64,000 nucleotides of DNA from Teichococcus aerophilus (GTDB lineage Bacteria > Pseudomonadota > Alphaproteobacteria > Acetobacterales > Acetobacteraceae): positions 62,001-126,000 of the forward strand of contig NZ_JACTVA010000004.1 of the NCBI RefSeq assembly GCF_014490485.1, in the 5' to 3' direction. The notes beneath the pieces are model-generated. The model was given only the letters and a program-made list of their open reading frames with translations, was not told the DNA's origin and ran no database searches. Shown in pieces: positions 1-7,690 of this stretch (position 1 is the first letter of the stretch; each line of letters opens with the position of its first letter). A program made the translations under genes and the position numbers.

Positions 1-93
1 GACCTTCAGCCCCGCCAGCGCCCCGGGGGAACGCGCCAGGCCCTTGCCTTCGGGGGCGTCCACGGTGCCGGATGGAAGCGGGCTGTCATTCAT
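1..93 (-). CDS. N-terminal fragment of a probable CaiB/BaiF CoA-transferase (runs off the window)
   Basis: Only the first 31 codons are inside the window. The ATG at 93 follows an AGGAGG at 104-109, a good ribosome binding site with a 10-nt spacer. The peptide ends in ALAGLKV, which resembles the opening of CaiB/BaiF-type class III CoA-transferases, where PLAGLKVLDL-like sequence precedes the first Rossmann strand. A flexible N-terminal tail of about 24 residues would come first. Function rests on this short motif alone, so the family call is tentative. It is divergent from the GNAT gene that starts at 181. Confidence 0.4.
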   Translation of the reverse strand, partial: MNDSPLPSGTVDAPEGKGLARSPGALAGLKV

Positions 94-180
94 GGGTCAT
101 TGTCCTCCTGCCGCCCAGCATAGCCCGATCCGCCACGGGCGCGAGAGGGGGGGCTGGCCCCTGGCGGCCGGCGCGGTAAC

Positions 181-762
181 ATGCGCCGCATGTCGCACGA
201 GCCCCTGACCCTGCAAGGCCCCCGCATCCGCCTGCGCCCGTGGCGGGAGGAAGACCGCGCCGCCTTCGCCGCCATGAACGCGGATGCCGAGGTGATGCGC
301 TACTTCGCCAGCCCGCTGGACCGTGCCGGATCGGACGGCTTCATGGACCGCATCAACGCGCACCAGGCCGAGCACGGCTTCAGCTTCTGGGCCATCGAGC
401 GGCATGCGGAACCCGGCGCCATCGGCCTGTGCGGCCTGGCGCGCGTGCCGTGGGAGGAGCGCTTCACCCCCGCGGTCGAGATCGGCTGGCGCTTGGCTAC
501 GGCGCATCAGCGCCAGGGCTATGCGGAGGAAGCGGCCCGCATCACCCTGGCACACGGCTTCGGCCCGCTGGAACTGCCGGAGATCGTCGCCTTCACCGTG
601 GCGGACAATCTACGCTCCTGGGGGCTGATGGAGCGGCTGGGCATGAAGCGCGATGGCGGCTTCGAACACCCCCGGCTGCCGGAGGGCCACCCGAAGCGGC
701 CCCACATGCTCTACCGCCTGACACGCCGGGACTGGATCGACGCCCGCCTCGGCGGCGGCTGA
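181..762 (+). CDS. GNAT-family N-acetyltransferase, RimJ/RimL type
   Basis: This 193-residue protein is the usual length for single-domain GNAT acetyltransferases that move acetyl from acetyl-CoA to an amine. The RLRPWREEDRAAF start and a central EIGWRL...HQRQGYAEEA segment (acetyl-CoA pyrophosphate loop, Q/R-x-x-G-x-A type, about residues 100-120) match the RimJ/RimL-like branch. The late VADNLRSWGLMERLGMK segment is the typical C-terminal strand and helix. A second ATG three codons in, at 190, is an equally likely start, and neither has a clear Shine-Dalgarno. The substrate cannot be told. The gene is followed by repeat element F and converges on the dienelactone hydrolase gene. Confidence 0.8.
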   Translation: MRRMSHEPLTLQGPRIRLRPWREEDRAAFAAMNADAEVMRYFASPLDRAGSDGFMDRINAHQAEHGFSFWAIERHAEPGAIGLCGLARVPWEERFTPAVEIGWRLATAHQRQGYAEEAARITLAHGFGPLELPEIVAFTVADNLRSWGLMERLGMKRDGGFEHPRLPEGHPKRPHMLYRLTRRDWIDARLGGG

Positions 763-858
763 GGCGCCGGGAAGGGACATCTTCCCTCTGGCGAATTGGG
801 GAGCTCCGGTCCCCCCCTGGCGCTTGGGGCCGATCGACATTCGGCTGAGGGCGGGAGG

Positions 859-1106
859 GAAGGTCAGGGGAAAGAATCCCGCTGCTTAAACGTATACGTT
901 TACACCACCTTTTTCTGTCAGTTGGCGTAGGTCTTGATGACCGGTAGCTGCGCCCGTGAGACAGATCACAGGCCACCTCAGCTCAACCATCAGCCTCCGG
1001 TGTGACTCTGTTCTTGGCCTGGAAAGGCCAACGCCGCATCGCCCACACCCGAAATACTTACAGAAGAAAGAAGGGGTCCGGGGAATTCCTTCCCCGGCCT
1101 TTCCTG
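859..1106. repeat. Paired palindromic element F (degenerate copy)
   Basis: The interval between two converging genes (763-1213) holds no gene. It holds a left unit (859-882, GGTCAGGGGAAAGAATCCC) whose right half is eroded, and an intact right unit (about 1061-1106) in reverse orientation with an AAGAAAGAAGGGG run and the palindrome GGGGAATTCCTTCCCC. Total length is 248 bp, the same as elements A, B and C. The inside carries CAACCATCAG and CTCCGG, which weakly echo the conserved core of A-C. The right unit lies about 110 bases beyond the stop of the leftward hydrolase gene and could act as its terminator. Confidence 0.6.
888..903. promoter_or_regulatory. 16-bp perfect palindrome, function unknown
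   Basis: TAAACGTATACGTTTA is a perfect palindrome, locally AT-rich within a GC-rich genome, and looks like a repressor operator. It lies inside repeat element F where the right half of the left hairpin would be, between two converging genes, so it has no obvious promoter to control. Confidence 0.35.
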
Positions 1107-1213
1107 TCCAAGCCCGAATGCCGATCCTTATCACCGGGAAGCTTGAATCGAGCGATCGAACGGCGAGGCAGAGCATGGTGCGTGGACGACTGTGCACGCA
1201 CCATGCGCCAGGT

Positions 1214-1912
1214 TCAGCCCAGCACGCGCGCCAGCAATTCAGCCGTGCGGCCATTGGCGATGGTCGCCGCCCTTCCGTCCCAGGAATGGCCGCCCATGCG
1301 GGCAAAGGCGTGGTCCACGCCCGGGTAGACATGCACAGCCACGTCCGGCTTGCCCGCCAGCCCGGCGACGATCTTCTCCCGCGCCTCGGCCGGCACGAAG
1401 CGGTCGCGCTCGGCGATATGCACCAGCAGCGGTGCCTTGATGGCGCCGGCCCCGTCCAGCAGCCCGTCCAGCCCGACGCCGTAGTAGGAGATGTTAACGT
1501 CGGCGTCCGATTGCGTGGCCATCATGAAGGCCAGGCGGCCGCCCAGGCAGAAGCCCATCGTGCCCACCTTGCCGTTGCTGCCGGGCAGGGTACGCGCCAC
1601 CTCGACCGTGGCCTTCAGGTCCTCGATGCCCTTGGCCTGGTCGAAGGCATTCATCAGCGCGAAGGCCTGGTCCCATTCCTCCTTGCTGCCGTCGGTCAGC
1701 TGCACGCCCGGCTCCAGGCGCCAGAACAGGTCGGGCGAGATGGCGATGAAGCCCATATCCGCCACCCAGTCGGACAGCGCGCGCATGGCGTGGTTCACGC
1801 CGAAAATCTCCTGGATCATCACCACCACGCCCGCGGGCACGCCCTTGGGGGTGGCGACGTAGGCGCTGAAGCTGCCGCTGCCATCGCTGGCGGAAATCGT
1901 GATCTCGGGCAT
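1214..1912 (-). CDS. Dienelactone hydrolase family protein
   Basis: An alpha/beta hydrolase of 232 residues, the normal size for dienelactone hydrolase, which opens the lactone ring of dienelactones to maleylacetate in aromatic (chloro)catechol breakdown. The triad is visible and spaced as in the family: Cys122 in GFCLGGR, Asp170 in ERDRF and His201 in GVDHAF, with Glu35 in the IQEIFG loop. The start at 1912 is chosen because AGGAGGA (1919-1925) lies 6 nt upstream and MPEITIS is the typical N-terminus; the frame stays open further upstream but without a ribosome site. The true ester substrate is unknown. The gene is divergent from the flavin reductase. Confidence 0.9.
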   Translation of the reverse strand: MPEITISASDGSGSFSAYVATPKGVPAGVVVMIQEIFGVNHAMRALSDWVADMGFIAISPDLFWRLEPGVQLTDGSKEEWDQAFALMNAFDQAKGIEDLKATVEVARTLPGSNGKVGTMGFCLGGRLAFMMATQSDADVNISYYGVGLDGLLDGAGAIKAPLLVHIAERDRFVPAEAREKIVAGLAGKPDVAVHVYPGVDHAFARMGGHSWDGRAATIANGRTAELLARVLG

Positions 1913-2041
1913 GCCGGGTCCTCCTGACAGGGTGTCAGGGGAAGATAAGGCCCCGGGCGCCGTGTGCCAGCCGGGTTGGACGGTTTGCAACGGCCCGGGC
2001 ACCGACTATGTGATGAGACCGGATTTCCGTGAGGCCGACCC

Positions 2042-2536
2042 ATGCCCGTCACCCAGCAGCAATTCCGCGACGCGATGGCCCGCTTGGGCGCCGCCGTGAA
2101 CGTGATCACCAGCGACGGCCCCGCCGGCCGCGCCGGGCTGACGGCCAGCGCCGTGTGCAGCGTATCGGACGATCCGCCGACCCTGCTGGTCTGCATCAAC
2201 CGCAGCAGCGAGCAGAACGCCGTTATCAAGACCAATGGCGTGCTGTGCGTGAACGTGCTGTCGGCCGGGCAGCAGGGCCTGTCCAACATCTTCGCCGGCG
2301 CCACCAAGTGCACGGTGGCCGAGCGCTTCATGACCGGCCAGTGGGACCTGCTGGATACCGGCGCCCCGGTGCTGGCCGATGCCGCCGTGTCCTTCGACTG
2401 CGTGGTGGACGAGGTGGTGGAGAAGGGGACGCACAGCGTGTTCTTCGCCCACATCCAGGCCGTGCGCGTCGGCAGCAACGGCCCGGCGCTGATGTGGTGG
2501 AGCCGCCAGTACCATCCGCTCGGCACGGTGGCCTGA
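2042..2536 (+). CDS. Flavin reductase-like protein (HpaC/RutF family)
   Basis: A 164-residue single-domain flavin reductase of the split-barrel FMN-binding fold. Such proteins use NAD(P)H to reduce free FMN or FAD for a partner monooxygenase. The FRDAMARLGAAVNVIT start, the GLTASAVCSVSDDPPTLLVCINR segment (flavin-binding loop) and the late HSVFFAHIQAVR strand are the family pattern. A GAGG sits 8 nt before the ATG. No monooxygenase partner is encoded next to it, so whether it serves an aromatic hydroxylase or another enzyme cannot be decided. The gene is divergent from the dienelactone hydrolase, with a 129-bp shared upstream region. Confidence 0.85.
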   Translation: MPVTQQQFRDAMARLGAAVNVITSDGPAGRAGLTASAVCSVSDDPPTLLVCINRSSEQNAVIKTNGVLCVNVLSAGQQGLSNIFAGATKCTVAERFMTGQWDLLDTGAPVLADAAVSFDCVVDEVVEKGTHSVFFAHIQAVRVGSNGPALMWWSRQYHPLGTVA

Positions 2537-2678
2537 GGGCGGCCACTGTCAGGTCGGGGGCGCTGCGCACGTCATCGGCGCGGATAAAGGGCCGCGGGAC
2601 ACGGCGTAGCCGGCGGCCAGGGCCGGGCCAGTAAGCGCTGAACTGGCTGGCCTGCGGCGGCAGGCGGATTTTGCGCTA

Positions 2679-2790
2679 GAGGCTGTTATGGACCTGCATA
2701 CAAGCGCTTGATTGCACTGCATTTCGATGTGGCGCGGCCAAAAAAATTTTGAACGAAATCAGCTGTTTATGAGTGGTCCATAACAGCCTC
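2679..2790. mobile_element. MITE of 112 bp with 16-bp perfect terminal inverted repeats and TA duplication
   Basis: The ends GAGGCTGTTATGGACC (2679-2694) and its exact complement (2775-2790) face each other and are flanked by TA on both sides (2677-2678 and 2791-2792). The inside is about 80 bp, AT-rich (contains CCAAAAAAATTTTGAACG), and has no reading frame, so it must be moved by a transposase in trans. The GAGGCTGT-type end and TA duplication fit IS5-family (IS427/IS1031-like) elements; that assignment is inference. The right-hand TA is part of the TAG stop codon of the adjacent leftward gene. Confidence 0.8.
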
Positions 2791-3932
2791 TAGACGTCCG
2801 GCCGGTACTGGCGCGCCGAGATATCCGTATCGACCTGATTGTAGCCCCAGAAGCTCTTCAGGGCGATGCGGGTGCGGTTGGGCTTGACCGGCAGGCTGGC
2901 GGGCTTGACCGGGGCACCCCGCAAGCCAGGGAAGTCGAGCCCTTCGAGCAGATCCGCCCAGAACGCCCGGCCGAAATAGGCATCCTTGACCGAGTAATAC
3001 GAGTCGAATCCGGGCCTGAACGTGTCGCCCGCATAGAAGATATCGAAGGGCGACTTGAACAGGAACTCTGCGTCCTTCAGGAAATACTTGGCTTCCGTGC
3101 TGGTGCTGGAGCTGAGCGAAATGACGCGGTTCAGGTTCTCGCAGCACAGCAGTTCGTAGAAATTCGCCGTGGTCAGGCCGCAGGTGCGGACGGAGGCCAT
3201 GATGATCCGCAGATGCGGATTATTCGGCTCGATCGGATGCGGCTTCAGCATCACCGGCCCGTCGAAGACCTGCTGCTCGAAGGCCTGGACCAGGAAATCG
3301 GAAAAGCCGACGAAGCGGCCATCGCGGATCTGCGTCTTGTCATGCTGCGTCTGCATCAACACCAGGTTGGTGCCCGGCCGCATGCCGATATTGGAAAGCC
3401 GCCCGGCCGTGGCCCGCACGATGCCGGCGGCCAGGTAGATCTCCTCCTCATCGACGGCATGGTGCGCCAGCACCTGGTTCAGGCGCGGCTCCGAGCTCTG
3501 CACGCCGAAGAAGATATCGTCGTGGAAGCGCACGGGGTGGATGATGAAGTCGATGAACGGATTGCCGTTGGCCAGCAGGAAATGCTTGAGGTAGGGCGGG
3601 ATCTCGAAGCCGATCACCAGCGCGTCACGGAACCGGTCGGCCAGCATCGCCTGAATGTCGCGCGGCAGGTAGGGCAGGTCGTACAGCGCGGCCCAGCCAT
3701 CCATCGATTTCGGCAGGCCGCAGGCTTCGTACAGCTTCGCGATATCCTCGCCCTGCAACTGGCCCCGCGTGACGCCGGCGTGGTTCCACGCCACATACCC
3801 GATCTCGGCCGAGACGATGCGGGAGAGGGTGCCGATGAACAGGTCGTGCAACCAGCGGATATTGTAGTGCTGCGTCGGGCGCCACGTCGCGGCGCTGGGG
3901 CGGGCGAAATCCCCGCTGAAGATGATGTTCAT
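2790..3932 (-). CDS. Putative GT-B glycosyltransferase with HP and SS motifs (capsule/sialyltransferase-like)
   Basis: A 380-residue protein, last gene of a three-gene glycan operon. Two short motifs stand out: MLKPHPIEPNNP (HP motif, His232) and SLSSSTSTEA (SS motif, about residues 272-281). This pair is typical of GT-B transferases that bind CMP-sugars, such as bacterial sialyltransferases and Kdo transferases of capsule assembly. FHDDIFFGVQSSEP (137-149) adds a likely acceptor-side loop. The start at 3932 is set by an ATGA overlap with the upstream gene, which implies translational coupling; the frame is open further upstream but lies inside that gene. Donor and acceptor are unknown. The stop codon TAG was the target of a MITE insertion. 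Confidence 0.6.
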   Translation of the reverse strand: MNIIFSGDFARPSAATWRPTQHYNIRWLHDLFIGTLSRIVSAEIGYVAWNHAGVTRGQLQGEDIAKLYEACGLPKSMDGWAALYDLPYLPRDIQAMLADRFRDALVIGFEIPPYLKHFLLANGNPFIDFIIHPVRFHDDIFFGVQSSEPRLNQVLAHHAVDEEEIYLAAGIVRATAGRLSNIGMRPGTNLVLMQTQHDKTQIRDGRFVGFSDFLVQAFEQQVFDGPVMLKPHPIEPNNPHLRIIMASVRTCGLTTANFYELLCCENLNRVISLSSSTSTEAKYFLKDAEFLFKSPFDIFYAGDTFRPGFDSYYSVKDAYFGRAFWADLLEGLDFPGLRGAPVKPASLPVKPNRTRIALKSFWGYNQVDTDISARQYRPDV

Positions 3933-5110
3933 GCCGGCAGCACGCTCCGCGACCTGATCCATCCCGACGCACCCTTCGCCAATTGCCGCAGGGTGGAGAA
4001 GAAGGGAAGGCACTCGGCATCCGCCTGATAGGCTTCCAGGATCTCCCGCCGCTGCAGGATCAGCGTCTCGGCGGAGTACGTTTTCTGGCTGACCTCGCAG
4101 ACATGGTCGAAGAACTCCTGGCGGGAACGGGCGATATACAGGCCGGGCCCGGCGAACTGCTCCACGCCCCGCGCCCCTTCCGCGCTGGCGATCAGCGGCA
4201 GGCCGGCCCACAAGGCTTCCAGGCTCTTGATCTTGAGGCCACCACCGAAATACACCGGATTGATGGCGACGCCGAAATCCTTGTAGATATCAGCCACGTT
4301 CTCGACGATCCCATGCACATGCAACCGCTCGCTGGCCTGGACCGAACGGCCAACATCGCCGTAGACGGACAGCGTGATGTCCTGCGGCAGGTAGGGAAAC
4401 ACGCTCCTGACGAACCATTGCAGCGCCGTGGCATTTGCCGGCGAATTCGCCCCGGCGAACACCAGCCGCTTGGTCGAGCTGCCGACCGGGGAGGGCAGGT
4501 CGCCCACCAGCGGCATGAAGGGCAGGAACACCGCCGAGCCCGGGCGCACGAAGCGCCGCAGCCACTCATAGTCGGGTTGGGAGATGGCCAGGACGAAGGT
4601 GTAGCTCTCCATCAGCGCCACCTCCTCATCCAGGGAGATATGCGCGCCCGAATTCTCCCCGAAGGCGTAGAAGGAGATGCCGCGCAGGGAGACGATGTCG
4701 TGGCTGTCCAGGATCGTGATGATATCGGGGCTGATCTCGCGGACCAGGTACTGCATCCGCAGATATTCCGTCACGACGACGGCGGGGCCTGCTTCCTCGA
4801 TGAAGTGGTGGAACGCCTCGTGCCACGAATGCGCATACCACTTGCGCAGCGAGGCATGGATGTTCTCTGCCTTGGTGTGCAGCTTGCCCCGGAACTTCTT
4901 CTCGTACGGCTTGTAGGACACGATCTCGAAACCGTAGTTCCGCTCGTCGATGATCGCCTGGATCTTCCTGGTGATCGTCTTGAACACGAACACCTTGACG
5001 GTGAAGAACTTCGAGAAGGCCTGGCAGATCTGCTCGATCCGGCGATGGCTGCCATAGCCGGGATTCCAGAACGCGATATCCGTGGCGATGACCGCGACCG
5101 GCTTAGTCAT
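3929..5110 (-). CDS. Group 1 glycosyltransferase (GT4-like)
   Basis: A 393-residue GT-B enzyme. The C-terminal half has the classic donor-site run: a strand ending FAGANSPAN, then HVHGIVENVADIYKDFGVAINPV, then GGGLKIKSLEALWAGLPLIAS, where the Glu of SLEAL takes the place of the second E of the EX7E motif that contacts the nucleotide-sugar. The N-terminal VAVIATDIAFWNPGYGSHRRIEQI segment is the usual acceptor-domain entry. The ATG at 5110 overlaps the end of the upstream gene by 8 nt and the gene ends in an ATGA overlap with the next, so all three are coupled. It probably adds a sugar to a surface polysaccharide. Confidence 0.8.
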   Translation of the reverse strand: MTKPVAVIATDIAFWNPGYGSHRRIEQICQAFSKFFTVKVFVFKTITRKIQAIIDERNYGFEIVSYKPYEKKFRGKLHTKAENIHASLRKWYAHSWHEAFHHFIEEAGPAVVVTEYLRMQYLVREISPDIITILDSHDIVSLRGISFYAFGENSGAHISLDEEVALMESYTFVLAISQPDYEWLRRFVRPGSAVFLPFMPLVGDLPSPVGSSTKRLVFAGANSPANATALQWFVRSVFPYLPQDITLSVYGDVGRSVQASERLHVHGIVENVADIYKDFGVAINPVYFGGGLKIKSLEALWAGLPLIASAEGARGVEQFAGPGLYIARSRQEFFDHVCEVSQKTYSAETLILQRREILEAYQADAECLPFFSTLRQLAKGASGWIRSRSVLPA

Positions 5111-5864
5111 CCTGACCGCCGAGGATTTCCAGGTAGCCGATCCCATAGCCCAGCGTGCGCGTCTCCGCCGAGGACGGCTTGGTATGCGTCCGGATATCGA
5201 ATTGCAGCACCCACCAGGGGAAGGTGTTCATCTGCGTATCAGTCGCGAGGTCGGCGGGGATTTCCAGGCGGATATCGAGGTTGCCCGCCAGCTTCCTGTC
5301 GGAGAGGATCTTCAGCGACGTCCCGTTCAGCTTGATATCCAGCTCGGAATCCTGCGCCGAGACGCTGGAACGGCCGATCAGCCGGATCATCCGCATGTCG
5401 CGCAGCACCGGCAGCATGATGCCGGATTGCGGCCCCGGCCCCATCCAGCGCCAGGCGTCGCATCCATAGGCTGCCTCGGCCCCATGCCAGTTGTAGCCGA
5501 GGAAGTTCTCCCGCAGGTCGATCTGCACCGGCGGCTGGATGGTGTTCAACGACCGCTGCCGCTGCAGCAGCTGCAGAACCGGCGAGACGTTCTTCTCGTA
5601 GAAGGAGAGCGGGTCCGTGCGGCGGATATCCGCGGGGCCGGTCAGCAGGTCCAGCCGCCGGTACAGGTCCATCACCAGCCCATGCAGCGCGACTTCGGAC
5701 GGGGACGCATCCGGCGAGAGGCCGATCTGGGCGAGGTGCCGGCGCACGAGACCGTGGGGGAACTGGGAAAGCGCCAGCCTCTGCCGCTCGATCACCGCTT
5801 CTGCGTCAAAATCGTCAGGCGGCAGCTCAAGCCGGTCCTCGGTCAAATTCCGCTCTCCATCCAA
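5103..5864 (-). CDS. Hypothetical protein of a glycan operon
   Basis: I do not recognise this 253-residue protein. The first half (about residues 15-105) is helical and charged. The second half (about 115-250) reads as a beta-rich domain and contains NWHGAEAAYG followed by AWRWMGPGPQSGIMLPV. That G/NWHxxE...WRWxG pattern is one I associate with beta-sandwich domains next to glycosyltransferases, but this is a weak impression. There is no signal peptide or membrane segment. It is the first gene of the operon, overlapping the GT4 gene by 8 nt, so a role in the same polysaccharide pathway is likely. Confidence 0.55.
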   Translation of the reverse strand: MDGERNLTEDRLELPPDDFDAEAVIERQRLALSQFPHGLVRRHLAQIGLSPDASPSEVALHGLVMDLYRRLDLLTGPADIRRTDPLSFYEKNVSPVLQLLQRQRSLNTIQPPVQIDLRENFLGYNWHGAEAAYGCDAWRWMGPGPQSGIMLPVLRDMRMIRLIGRSSVSAQDSELDIKLNGTSLKILSDRKLAGNLDIRLEIPADLATDTQMNTFPWWVLQFDIRTHTKPSSAETRTLGYGIGYLEILGGQDD

Positions 5865-6149
5865 CTTCGGCGCAGGGGCGCATCTTAAGCGTCGGTGTCC
5901 TGCAAGAGAAGGCGTCTCGAGCGCGGCTGTCTGGCCGCGCGCCCGTCATCCTGGGATAGCGCCGATACTTTACGAAAAACGTCAATAAAATGCGTTTGGC
6001 GAGGACCATGCGCCCGTCGCAACACCGAGGCCCGGTGCAGCATTGGCAAGGATCCGACCCACAGGCGCGCAGCGGGCAGCGCCAGAACGCGACCGGGCCC
6101 GTTGTGAAGCTGGGCCCGGCTGTCGGCAATGCTGTCGGGGGGGGGCGCC
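5865..6149. other. Intergenic region upstream of the glycan operon
   Basis: No gene is seen. The stretch 5960-6000 is clearly AT-richer than the rest and, on the minus strand, contains TTGACG followed by a T/A-rich spacer, so the promoter of the leftward glycan operon probably lies there. A strong hairpin near 6100, listed separately, belongs to the end of the phaZ transcript. Confidence 0.4.
6093..6119 (-). terminator. GC-rich stem-loop after phaZ
   Basis: CCGGGCCC (6093-6100) and GGGCCCGG (6112-6119) form an 8-bp perfect stem with an 11-nt loop, starting about 30 bases past the phaZ stop. There is no U-tract after it, so it may stabilise the 3' end rather than terminate on its own. Confidence 0.4.
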
Positions 6150-7376
6150 TCAGGCCGGCGCGCGGCCCGGCTGGATGATGTCGCGCACCAGGGGGTAGAT
6201 CTCGCTGGCCCAGCGGCGGCCGTTGAAGACGCCGTAATGGCCCACATCGGCCTGGAGGTGATACACCTTCATCTCCTCCGGCAAGCCGGAGCAGAGCGCC
6301 GCCGCCGCCTGGGTCTGCCCGACCGAGCAGATGTCGTCCTTGCCGGCTTCCACCACCAGCAGGCGGGTGTCGGTGATCATCTCGGGCTTCACCGCCCGGC
6401 CACGCCAGGTTGCCTTGCCCAGTGCCAGGTCGTGGTCCTGGAAGACGCTCTTCACCGTCTCCAGGTAGAATTCCGCCGGCAGGTCCATCACCGCCAGGTA
6501 CTCGTCGTAGAACTTGCGGTGCGCATCGGCGCGGACGGAATCGCCGCCCATCACGTTGCGGTACTGGTCCGCATGCGCCTTCACATGCCGGTCCAGGTTC
6601 ATGGAGATGAAGGCGCCGATCTGTGTGATGCCCGGATAGACCTTCCGCCCGCCGCCCTGGAAGCGCCAGGGCACGGTGTCGATCAGGTTCTGCTCGAACC
6701 ACTTCACGTCATGCTCCAGCGCTAGGGCATTGACCTGGGTGGGGCGGATGCGGGTGTCGATCGGCCCGGCCATCAGCGTCATGCTGGCGGGGGTGGCGGG
6801 GTCCTTGTCCTCGGCCATCAGCGCCACGGCGGCGAGCACCGGCACGGCCGGCTGGCACACCGCCAGCACGTGGCTGTCCGGCCCCAGCACGCGCTGGAAG
6901 CGCATCACGTGGTCGGTAAACTCATCCATGCCGAAGCGGCCGGCGGAGGCCGGGATATCCCGCGCATTGGCCCAGTCGGTGATGTAGACGTCGTTATCCG
7001 GCAGCAGCACCTGCACGGTGCCGCGCAGCAGAGTCGCGAAGTGGCCGGACATCGGCGCCACCACCAACACCTTGGGCTGCGGGACCTCCGTGTCCTTCCG
7101 GAAGTGCAGCAGGTTGCCAAAGGGGGTGGAGTCCGCCACCACCTCCTCGACCTTCACTTCCTGGTTGCCCACCATCACCGTGGTGAAGCCGAAAGGGGGG
7201 CGCATATGGGTCAGGCCGCCACCGGCCATCAGCTCCAGCGTCGCAGCCGCCTGGCGCACGCCGAAGGTCTCCGGCCCGCCATTGTCGAACTGCCGCAGCA
7301 CCCCACCGAAGCCCCGCGCGGCGGCCCGGAAGGGCGCCATCAGGTCGGCCTGGTTCTGGTAGAGCTGGTAATACAT
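6150..7376 (-). CDS. phaZ: Intracellular polyhydroxybutyrate depolymerase
   Basis: A 408-residue protein, the size of intracellular PHB depolymerases, which hydrolyse native polyhydroxybutyrate granules in the cytoplasm to release carbon. The nucleophile is Cys174 in AVCQPAVP, where most lipases have Ser; this Cys is characteristic of the PhaZ1 type. Asp347 in EAGKDD and His380 in DVGHYGVF complete the triad, with the same 33-residue spacing as in the Ralstonia enzyme. There is no signal peptide, as expected. The start at 7376 has AGGAG about 9 nt upstream. No phaC or phasin lies nearby. Confidence 0.93.
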   Translation of the reverse strand: MYYQLYQNQADLMAPFRAAARGFGGVLRQFDNGGPETFGVRQAAATLELMAGGGLTHMRPPFGFTTVMVGNQEVKVEEVVADSTPFGNLLHFRKDTEVPQPKVLVVAPMSGHFATLLRGTVQVLLPDNDVYITDWANARDIPASAGRFGMDEFTDHVMRFQRVLGPDSHVLAVCQPAVPVLAAVALMAEDKDPATPASMTLMAGPIDTRIRPTQVNALALEHDVKWFEQNLIDTVPWRFQGGGRKVYPGITQIGAFISMNLDRHVKAHADQYRNVMGGDSVRADAHRKFYDEYLAVMDLPAEFYLETVKSVFQDHDLALGKATWRGRAVKPEMITDTRLLVVEAGKDDICSVGQTQAAAALCSGLPEEMKVYHLQADVGHYGVFNGRRWASEIYPLVRDIIQPGRAPA

Positions 7377-7690
7377 GCGTCAGAGACTCCTGGATTGCCG
7401 CCGATGGCATGCCCAGGGGCACGCCCTTCAGCCTGGCCGCGTCCTGCCGCCCATTCGTAAGGTACTCCCGCAGCACCTTAACCGCGAGCGAATGTTGGGC
7501 GGCGAGCCGTGACCAAATGGTAAACTGGTGTGACCCACCCGGGGTTGCCAGCGCGGGCCTGGCCCTGGCCCAACGCGGGGCCGGGCGCTCCCTGGCGGCC
7601 CGCCACGGATGAACGCGGCGAACATGCGCTAACGATTTGTTCGCGCGTCTCTTTCATCCGGCGGTTGGCCGGCCGCGCGGCGATCGAGCC
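7377..7690. other. Intergenic region, no gene seen
   Basis: This 314-bp stretch lies upstream of phaZ and downstream of the leftward flavoprotein gene. Apart from the phaZ ribosome site I see no recognisable motif or repeat. Confidence 0.4.

Noticed and set aside
2790-3932. Truncation of the glycosyltransferase by the MITE
   Set aside because: The reconstructed pre-insertion sequence keeps the same TAG stop, so the protein end is unchanged.
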